The translations under genes and the position numbers were made by a program. Shown here one piece after another: positions 57,670 to 64,000 of a stretch of DNA of 64,000 bases. This DNA is from Chromatiales bacterium (GTDB lineage Bacteria; Pseudomonadota; Gammaproteobacteria; UBA6429; Thiohalophilaceae). Location of the stretch: NCBI GenBank assembly GCA_026984045.1, contig JALSSV010000102.1:37104-101103 (forward strand), read 5' to 3'. The notes beneath the pieces are model-generated. The model was not told the origin of the DNA, searched no databases, and worked only from the letters and a program-made list of their open reading frames with translations. Each line of letters starts with the position of its first letter. Within the stretch, counting starts at the first letter, position 1.

Positions 57670-58092
57670 ATGGCAGAGGCAGCGAAGGAAAAACCGGCCG
57701 GCAAGCGGGATCCCAACGATCCCTGCCTGTTCTGCACCGATCCGCAGGGCGTGTCGATGGAGAACGATCTGGCCTACAGCGCCCGGGACACGAATCCCGT
57801 GAGCCCCGGGCATACGGTGATCATTCCCCGGCGGCACGTGGCCAGCTTCTTCGACCTGACGGCCGAGGAGGTCGAGGCCTGCATGGATCTGCTGCGCCGG
57901 GAAAAGGCGCGGATCGATGCGGAACATGGACCGGACGGCTATAATGTCGGCGTCAACGTCGGCAAGGCGGCCGGCCAGAGCATCTTTCATGTCCACATCC
58001 ACCTCATCCCGCGTTACGCGGGCGACGTGGAGAATCCGCAGGGAGGCGTGCGGCACGTGATCCCCCGCAAGGCGCACTATTCGCGCCGCTGA
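57670..58092 (+). CDS. HIT-family hydrolase
   Basis: A 140-residue histidine-triad protein: CLFC near residue 20 and the triad HVHIHLIPRY near residue 115. It is a second HIT gene in the window besides hinT and of a different branch (longer, with an extended N-terminus). It may hydrolyse nucleotide phosphoramidates or adenylyl compounds; its place after the apr locus suggests a possible role with AMP or APS metabolism (inference). Confidence 0.85.
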   Translation: MAEAAKEKPAGKRDPNDPCLFCTDPQGVSMENDLAYSARDTNPVSPGHTVIIPRRHVASFFDLTAEEVEACMDLLRREKARIDAEHGPDGYNVGVNVGKAAGQSIFHVHIHLIPRYAGDVENPQGGVRHVIPRKAHYSRR

Positions 58093-58168
58093 ACAACAAC
58101 GTCAGCCTGAAGGGAGGGGCTGGCCAACATTTGTCTGACCTCCCGCACAGCCATTGAGGAGCATGATC

Positions 58169-58330
58169 ATGAGCGAAGCACCGAAGACCCGACCCAAGGT
58201 ACCCGAAGGCCACGCCCGCTTCGTGCGGACCCGCCAGAAAGAGCCCACCGAAACCGGTTACGTCGGCTACGAAACCATCTGGGAATCCTTCCAGAAGGAA
58301 GTGCCCTACACCACGCCGAAGAAGCCCTGA
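58169..58330 (+). CDS. 53-residue protein of unknown function at the end of the apr-linked genes
   Basis: AUG 58169 with GAGGAGC seven bases upstream, UGA at 58328-58330. The product MSEAPKTRPKVPEGHARFVR... is hydrophilic, with TGYVGYETIWESFQKEVPY and a Lys/Pro-rich end. An in-frame AUG at 58163 is also possible but has no room for the ribosome site. Too short for the usual gene cut-off. The gene follows the HIT gene by 76 bases on the same strand. No family recognised. Confidence 0.6.
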   Translation: MSEAPKTRPKVPEGHARFVRTRQKEPTETGYVGYETIWESFQKEVPYTTPKKP

Positions 58331-58564
58331 AGCACCCTCGGCGCGATCCGCCCGGATCGCGCCCGCTTCACCCTCACTTTCCCTCTCTGAAGGTCGGCCT
58401 TGGCCAGTGGTGGGGATCAGGCTGCGCCTGTCCGTCTTTCCGTCCGCTCTGCCCGACCACCAACCATATTGCCGACCAGCCCTGACGGCGCCACCACCTT
58501 TAGGAGCGGCGCAAGCCGCGATGGCAAGGATCCTCTTTGGCGGCTCCGCTTCGCTTGCGCCGAT
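58331..58564. other. Gap of 234 bases with a GGAGCGGCGCAAGCCGCGAT repeat
   Basis: No gene. The segment at 58500-58523 contains TAGGAGCGGCGCAAGCCGCG, a common dispersed proteobacterial repeat. Two convergent genes end here. Confidence 0.5.
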
Positions 58565-59632
58565 CTACATGGGTTGGAACACGACCTGGTTGCGTCCCGC
58601 CCGCTTGGCCTCATAGAGCCCCCGATCGGCGGCATCGAGCAGTTGCGCGCCAGTGTCCTCCGGCGGTGGCTGGTGGTTGTCGTCCAGCGAGCTGCAACCG
58701 ATGGAGACGGTGACCGAAAGTGGCGCCACGCCAACGGCGGGGCAGGCGCCGTGGGCCACGGCGAGGCGGATGCGTTCGGCGATGTCCATGGCCGCGGCGG
58801 CGTCGGTGGCGGCAAGCAGCACAGCGAATTCCTCGCCACCGAGGCGCGCCAGCACGTCGTTGAGGCGCATCTGGCGCTTGAGGATGCCGGCCAGGTGTTG
58901 CAGCACGGCGTCGCCGGCCGCGTGGCCGTGGCGGTCGTTGACCTGCTTGAAGTGGTCGATGTCGAGGATGAGGCAGCTCAGGGGCGTGGCGTCGCGCCGG
59001 GCCTGGGCGATCGCCTCGCGCAGGCGGGCGTCGAAATAGCGCCGGTTGTGCAGGCCGGTCAGCGGATCGAGCAGGCCCAGCCGGCGGACCCGCTCGTGGT
59101 TCAGGGCATTCTCGATGCACACGGCGAGCACGCTCGCCAGCCGCGCCAGGAAGTCGCTGGCGGTGCCGGTGATGAACCGCTCGGCCCGGCGGCTGCCGAT
59201 GGCGAGCTGGCCGAGTCCGCTCCTGCGGCGGGTGAGCGGGAGCAGGGCGGCGGAGGCGATGCCGCTGACACCGGGAAAAAGCTCGGCTGCCTGCGCCGTG
59301 TCGAGGGGGCCGAGCCGCAGGGGGGCGTCCGCAGGAAGCGGGTGGTCGACGAGCAGCAGGCGCGGATCGGCGGGGCGATCCCGATCGGCGAGGATGCGCC
59401 GGATCTCGTGATCGGGATCGGCCAGGCGCAGGGAGATGGCGTCCAGCTCGAAGCGGCGGGGATAGTCGGTGAAGAGCACCTCGAGCAGTTCGCCGAGGCC
59501 GGCCGCGGCCATGAAGTCCACTTCCTGTTGCAGGAAGCGCTGCAGCTTGCGCTCGTTTTCCTGGGCCTGACTGACGAAGGCCCTGAGCTGGCGGCGGAGG
59601 CGTCGGACTTCCTGCGAGGGGTCCGCAGGCAT
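58565..59632 (-). CDS. DUF484-GGDEF diguanylate cyclase
   Basis: A 355-residue protein. An N-terminal coiled segment and a GAF-like DUF484 region (about 1-170) precede a GGDEF domain with the active-site GGEEF (RLGGEEFAVLL); Asp and Glu of the catalytic signature are intact. It would make c-di-GMP. It overlaps no gene but lies next to the RpfC-like kinase (1-base gap to 59634), so the two are probably cotranscribed. Confidence 0.88.
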   Translation of the reverse strand: MPADPSQEVRRLRRQLRAFVSQAQENERKLQRFLQQEVDFMAAAGLGELLEVLFTDYPRRFELDAISLRLADPDHEIRRILADRDRPADPRLLLVDHPLPADAPLRLGPLDTAQAAELFPGVSGIASAALLPLTRRRSGLGQLAIGSRRAERFITGTASDFLARLASVLAVCIENALNHERVRRLGLLDPLTGLHNRRYFDARLREAIAQARRDATPLSCLILDIDHFKQVNDRHGHAAGDAVLQHLAGILKRQMRLNDVLARLGGEEFAVLLAATDAAAAMDIAERIRLAVAHGACPAVGVAPLSVTVSIGCSSLDDNHQPPPEDTGAQLLDAADRGLYEAKRAGRNQVVFQPM

Positions 59633-59633
59633 C

Positions 59634-61319
59634 TCACACCACTTCGTGGATCACTTCCATGAGCCGGGCCTGGCTGACCGGCTTGGTGATGAAGTGATCC
59701 ATGCCGGCGGCGAAACACTGGTCCCGTTCGATGGTGGTGGAGTTGGCGGTCAGGGCGATGATGGGCACGTGCCGGCCATCGGGTTCCCGGGCACGCCAGG
59801 CCCGGGTCACTTCGAGGCCGGTCATTTCCGGCATGCGCATGTCCATCAGCACCACGTCGAAGTCGTGATCGGCTTCCAGCGCCTCCAGGGCGGCGCGGCC
59901 GTTGTCCACGTGGGTGACCTCGTGGCCTTCCTGCTGCAGGAAGGTGGTGAAGACCTTGGCGATGATGGCCGTGTCCTCGGCGAGCAGCACATGCAGGCGA
60001 TGGCCCTTGCCGGCGGTGTCGGCCTCCTGGCGGGTTTCGGCCTTGCGCATGGCGTCCTCGGCCACCGGCAGCGGCAGCTCGAACCAGAACAGGCTGCCTT
60101 CGCCGGGCGTGCTCTCGGCGCCGATGTCGCCGTACATGGCATGCACCAGCTTGTGGGAGATGGTGGTGCCAAGGCCGGTGCCGTGGCGTTGCTCGGCCGG
60201 ATCGGTACGGCACTGGTAGAAGGGTTCGAAGATGTGTTCGAGCTGTTCCGGCGCGATGCCGATGCCGGTGTCCCGCACTTCGAAACGCAGGCGGTTGAGG
60301 CCGTCCTGGCTGCGGGCGCGGCGGACCCGCACGCTGACCTCGCCCTGGTCGGTGTACTTGACCGCGTTGCTGATCAGGTTGAGCAGCACCTGGCGCAGAC
60401 GGTTGTGATCGCCCATGACCATCTCGGGCACGTCGTCGTCGATCTGCCAGGTGAGCTTGATGCCCTTTTTCTTCGCCTGGGGCTCGAAGATGTTGATGAC
60501 CCCCTTGATCACCCGTTGCAGATTGAAGGCTGAATGATCGAGCTGGTACTTGCCGGCCTCGATCTTGGACAGATCGAGCACGTCGTTGATCAGGGAGTGG
60601 AGGGTGACCGAGGATTCCTTGAGACCCTCGACGTATTCCTTCTGCAGGGCATCGAGCGGAGTCTTCTCCAGCAGTTCGGTCATGCCCATGATGCCGGTCA
60701 TGGGGGTGCGGATCTCGTGGCTCATGGTGGCCAGGAACTCGCTCTTGGCCCGGTTGGCCCGGTCGGCTTCCTCGCGGGCGCGCTTGATGCGCGAGATCAT
60801 CACGTCGAGGAAGAAGGGCAGGGCGATCAGGAACACCATGTAGGCGATCACGTCGTAGACGTGGGACCACCAGGTGTCGGTGATCGAGAGCACGAGGCTG
60901 AAGGCCAGGATGGCCGCGGCGGTGGCGGTGAACAGCTCCCGGCGTCCGTAGCGTACCCCGTAGCCGAAATAAATCCAGGGAAAGAACAGGAAGAAGGCCG
61001 AGAAGGGGCCGGCATCGGTGAGCATCATGGCAATGGCGATGGCGCCGATGTCGAAGGGGATGGTGATGTAGGGCCGGATCTTCGAGCGGGGGACGATGAA
61101 GATGCTGATCATCACCGTCAGGGTATAGACGAGGAAGAAGGCGGCGAAGATCAGGTAGTGCTTGAAGTCGGTGGGGTAATAGTTGGCCTTCATCCCGGCG
61201 CCGATGAGCCAGGTGGCGAACACCCAGATCAGGAGCCGCGAGACCGCCTGGTTGAACTCCATGTTGTTCTTCAGGGGCGAGGGGCCGAGGCGGGCCAGAA
61301 GCTTGCGGATCGGGGCCAT
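59634..61319 (-). CDS. RpfC-like hybrid sensor histidine kinase
   Basis: A 561-residue inner-membrane protein with about five to six N-terminal helices ([51 protein letters not shown] and others), then a HisKA domain with [11 protein letters not shown] (phosphoacceptor His), HATPase ([17 protein letters not shown]) and a receiver domain ([12 protein letters not shown]). No Hpt domain is seen, in contrast to Xanthomonas RpfC. The signal is unknown; rpfF and rpfG are not in this window. Start 61319 is assumed; the frame remains open to 61358. Confidence 0.88.
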   Translation of the reverse strand: MAPIRKLLARLGPSPLKNNMEFNQAVSRLLIWVFATWLIGAGMKANYYPTDFKHYLIFAAFFLVYTLTVMISIFIVPRSKIRPYITIPFDIGAIAIAMMLTDAGPFSAFFLFFPWIYFGYGVRYGRRELFTATAAAILAFSLVLSITDTWWSHVYDVIAYMVFLIALPFFLDVMISRIKRAREEADRANRAKSEFLATMSHEIRTPMTGIMGMTELLEKTPLDALQKEYVEGLKESSVTLHSLINDVLDLSKIEAGKYQLDHSAFNLQRVIKGVINIFEPQAKKKGIKLTWQIDDDVPEMVMGDHNRLRQVLLNLISNAVKYTDQGEVSVRVRRARSQDGLNRLRFEVRDTGIGIAPEQLEHIFEPFYQCRTDPAEQRHGTGLGTTISHKLVHAMYGDIGAESTPGEGSLFWFELPLPVAEDAMRKAETRQEADTAGKGHRLHVLLAEDTAIIAKVFTTFLQQEGHEVTHVDNGRAALEALEADHDFDVVLMDMRMPEMTGLEVTRAWRAREPDGRHVPIIALTANSTTIERDQCFAAGMDHFITKPVSQARLMEVIHEVV

Positions 61320-61338
61320 GGGGATGCGCGGGAACAGG

Positions 61339-61344
61339 TATAAT
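61339..61344 (+). promoter_or_regulatory. TATAAT -10 hexamer in the divergent gap
   Basis: TATAAT on the plus strand lies 32 bases before the YkgJ-family start, within the N-terminal leader of the kinase gene. A -35 match is not clear. Confidence 0.45.
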
Positions 61345-61375
61345 GGAAACCGTTCCATCTTACCGGGCGCCCAGC

Positions 61376-61810
61376 ATGTCTGCCAAGCGAAGTTTCCCCG
61401 ATCCGGCGGCCCTGGCGCCGGAGGTCAAGTGTTCCCGTTGCCCCGGCAGCCGCTGCTGCACCTACGTCACCCAGGCCATCGACACCCCGCGGAGCATGGC
61501 CGATTTCGACATCCTGCTCTGGCAGCTCGCCCATCGGAACGTGGAGGTCTATCAGGACGAGGACGGCTGGTACCTGACCTTTCTCACCCCCTGCCGCTTC
61601 CTCGAGGCCGACGGCCGCTGCGGCATCTACCCCACCCGCCCGCAAATCTGCCGCGACCACAGCAACGACTGGTGCGAATTCGACGCCGACCCCGCCGACG
61701 ACTTCAGGCATTACTTCCGTACCTACGAGGAACTCGATGCCTACTGCAGATCCCGTTTCCGGAATTGGGACAAGCGGTTCGAGAAGGGCAGAGGAAAGAG
61801 AAAAGATTGA
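61376..61810 (+). CDS. YkgJ family cysteine cluster protein
   Basis: A 144-residue protein with a CxxCxxxCC-type cluster ([10 protein letters not shown], about 19-28) and further cysteines in [21 protein letters not shown] (about 70-90), the YkgJ/UPF0153 zinc- or iron-binding pattern. Function unknown. Its 3' end is encoded by the arm of an inverted repeat (61789-61806), giving the tail GRGKRKD. Convergent with the HAD gene. Confidence 0.85.
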   Translation: MSAKRSFPDPAALAPEVKCSRCPGSRCCTYVTQAIDTPRSMADFDILLWQLAHRNVEVYQDEDGWYLTFLTPCRFLEADGRCGIYPTRPQICRDHSNDWCEFDADPADDFRHYFRTYEELDAYCRSRFRNWDKRFEKGRGKRKD

Positions 61811-61867
61811 AGTGGCAAGTTGTCAGGTGCTACTCCGATTTCTCCTGCCTCTTTTCTCTTTCCTCTG
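61789..61867. repeat. CAGAGGAAAGAGAAAAGA inverted repeat between convergent genes
   Basis: Perfect 18-bp arms (61789-61806 and 61850-61867), loop of 43. The left arm is inside the YkgJ gene; the right arm is three bases from the stop of the HAD gene. It is related to the AAGATACAAGAGAAAAGAG palindrome at 38168-38270. Confidence 0.75.
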
Positions 61868-61869
61868 AC

Positions 61870-62523
61870 TCACTCCGGCAGGATTTCCCGAAAGTCGTGT
61901 ATGGCCTCGAATTCTTCCGTGTCCTTGGGCGGGTTTTGGCTGTCGGGACGTGTCACGGCGCGCAGGTGGGCGATGCCGTAGTCCCGGGCCGAGCGCAGCA
62001 CCGGCAGGCTGTCGTCCACCAGCAGGGTGCGTTCGGAGGAGAAGGGATGGCGGGTCTGCAGGTGGTCCCAGAAGCGGGGATCTTCCTTGGGAATGCGGAA
62101 GTCGTGGGCGCAGACGATGGCGTCGAGATGGTCGTGCAGGGCGGTGCGATCCAGCTTGAGCATCAGGGCCTTGTGATGGGCATTGGTCACCAGCACCCTG
62201 GGAATGCCCCGTTGCTTCAGCCGCTCGAGGAATTCGAGCACGTGGGGGTGCACGGCGATCAGGTGATCCACCTCCTGCTTGAGCAGGCCGATGTCCAGCC
62301 CGAGCTGCTCGGTCCAGTAATCCACGCAGTACCAGTCGATGGTGCCCTCGGCGTCGGCGAAGCGTGGAAACAGTTCGGCGCGGGCCGCCTCCAGGCTCAG
62401 GCCGTGCCGCTCGGCATAGCGGCGCGGCACGTGCTCGCGCCAGAAGTGGTTGTCGAAGTGCAGATCCAGCAGGGTGCCGTCCATGTCGAGCAGGACGGTG
62501 TCGATTCGGTTCCAGTCGAGCAT
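61870..62523 (-). CDS. yrfG: HAD-family nucleotidase (YrfG-like)
   Basis: A 217-residue HAD phosphatase. LLDMDGTLLDLHFDN holds the nucleophile Asp, LVTNAHHK motif II and VDDSLPVLRSA motif IV. This matches YrfG, a GMP/IMP nucleotidase of gammaproteobacteria. The upstream open frame (to 62754) has no homology and is not used. It is divergent from cysQ, across a 245-base gap. Confidence 0.88.
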   Translation of the reverse strand: MLDWNRIDTVLLDMDGTLLDLHFDNHFWREHVPRRYAERHGLSLEAARAELFPRFADAEGTIDWYCVDYWTEQLGLDIGLLKQEVDHLIAVHPHVLEFLERLKQRGIPRVLVTNAHHKALMLKLDRTALHDHLDAIVCAHDFRIPKEDPRFWDHLQTRHPFSSERTLLVDDSLPVLRSARDYGIAHLRAVTRPDSQNPPKDTEEFEAIHDFREILPE

Positions 62524-62768
62524 GCGGGGTGTCGCGGGCGGTGGGGAATGGCCCGTCACGTTACCGGAATCGCCGTCTGTGATCCAGCCAGCCGGGCGGG
62601 CAAAATGGTCGTTCCGAATCCCTGAGTATCTCGTTTGTTGGGCCAGCATCCGGCATGCCCTTGGGTTCGTAGAGAACGGCCCGCGCCCGGTCTCCCCCTG
62701 ATGGCAGATGGCAGGGGCGGGCGGGGGCTGGCACAATGGGCTTCTCCCGCACACATGGATATGGCAGC
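62524..62768. other. Divergent gap between yrfG and cysQ, no gene
   Basis: No gene or repeat is recognised. Both promoters should be here. The segment is GC-rich. Confidence 0.4.
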
Positions 62769-63605
<837 letters not shown>

Positions 63606-64000
63606 TGCGTGTCGTGCACGGCTGAGATGTCCCTGAGAATGTAGGCTGGCTCAAGCGTAGCGGAGCCGGCAGAATGTTCGAGCCCGCATCGGATCCGCCC
63701 TTGGGACCGGGAGAACCTTTCGTGACACGCCGTGGATACATCCCTGTAGGCTCGACGGCCCGCTGTCGCTTCGGGCATCCTGCCCTCTCACGACACTTGT
63801 GCGTCCTGCACATCGTCCCTGCGGCCGACGGTCACGAAAGGTTCTCCCGGCCCCAAGGGCTCAGTGCTTGCCCTGACCACGAAAAATTCATCAGCAGACG
63901 CGCGCAGCCCCGCTGCGCTTGGGCTGGCCCACGATTCTGGTGGGTGTGGGACAAAGACCGGAAAGGTTGCCGATATCGGTCCTAGCGTGCGTCATACACG
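63606..64000. other. Repeat-rich end of the window, no gene
   Basis: Contains the long hairpin copy 3 (63697-63860) and fragments of a GCTGGCTCAAGCGTAGCGG-type repeat (63648-63668, and its inverse near 63910-63930). No open frame is supported; a 103-codon frame from 63674 only runs through repeats. The 3' flank is outside the window. Confidence 0.6.
63697..63860. repeat. Long hairpin element, copy 3 of 3, with an insertion in the centre
   Basis: Arms GCCCTTGGGACCGGGAG...GTGAC (63697-63726) and the inverse at 63831-63860 match at 29 of 30. The centre begins ACGCCGTGGATACATCCCTG and ends CGTCCCTGCGGCCGACG as in copy 1, but 53 extra bases (about 63761-63813) split the middle. The middle of each arm differs from that of copy 1. 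Confidence 0.83.

Noticed and set aside
63674..63985. 103-codon frame at the right end of the window
   Set aside because: Lies almost wholly within hairpin copy 3 and other repeats; no ribosome site or homology.

Overview
The window is GC-rich chromosomal DNA from a gammaproteobacterium. The gene orders trxA/rho divergent from rhlB, rpsU-yqeY-dnaG-rpoD, tatABC after hisIE and hinT, and ccoNOQP next to an FNR-type regulator all fit this class. A dissimilatory adenylylsulfate reductase locus (aprM-aprB-aprA) of the sulfur-oxidiser type, a cbb3 oxidase and several two-domain redox proteins suggest a chemolithotrophic, microaerobic sulfur oxidiser of the Chromatiales or a related group. The species is inference; no rRNA is present.

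Layout. 1-9.5 kb: end of a class A penicillin-binding protein (ponA), a conserved nucleotidyltransferase-like protein, malic enzyme, a nuclease-fold lipoprotein or secreted protein, rpmE, a DUF3135 gene, rho, trxA, rhlB, a double-thioredoxin protein and a decayed DUF6165 gene. 9.5-16.3 kb: cytochrome cbb3 oxidase operon ccoNOQP with a 40-residue membrane protein, ccoG and fixH, preceded by a perfect FNR box and a [4Fe-4S] FNR gene. 16.5-22.9 kb: histidine genes hisB-hisH-hisA-hisF-hisI-hisE, then hinT and tatABC; from hisA onward the his genes are separated by palindromic repeats. 23-31.5 kb: a TPR/outer-membrane barrel protein, an acidic secreted repeat protein, an ECF sigma factor with its anti-sigma factor, a DUF255 thioredoxin-like protein, a large conserved unknown and an orphan PhnD-like binding protein. 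31.6-39.1 kb: tRNA-Ile2, the rpsU-yqeY-dnaG-rpoD operon, tsaD, plsY, folB, folK. 39.4-47.1 kb: a chemoreceptor with an FNR-like site, pteridine reductase, a DUF185 methyltransferase and a TRAP transporter with its TatT lipoprotein. 47.5-52.9 kb: an orphan response regulator, bipA/typA, a membrane protein, prolyl aminopeptidase, dtd and a lipoprotein. 53.3-58.3 kb: aprMBA followed by four small same-strand genes, one of only 53 codons. 58.5-63.6 kb: DUF484-GGDEF protein, RpfC-like hybrid kinase, YkgJ cluster protein, a YrfG-like HAD phosphatase and cysQ.

How it works together. AprA/AprB, anchored by AprM, would oxidise sulfite and AMP to APS and pass electrons to the quinone pool; cbb3 oxidase would consume them under low oxygen, with FNR controlling the oxidase and possibly a chemoreceptor. 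CysQ may recycle PAP or related 3'-phosphonucleotides.

The least explained content is intergenic: at least five families of dispersed inverted repeats. The most striking has a conserved centre flanked by outer arms that differ between copies but remain complementary within each copy. Another is a 234-bp element with terminal inverted repeats inserted in the loop of a second repeat between hisI and hisE. No transposase gene, CRISPR array, prophage or rRNA operon was seen.
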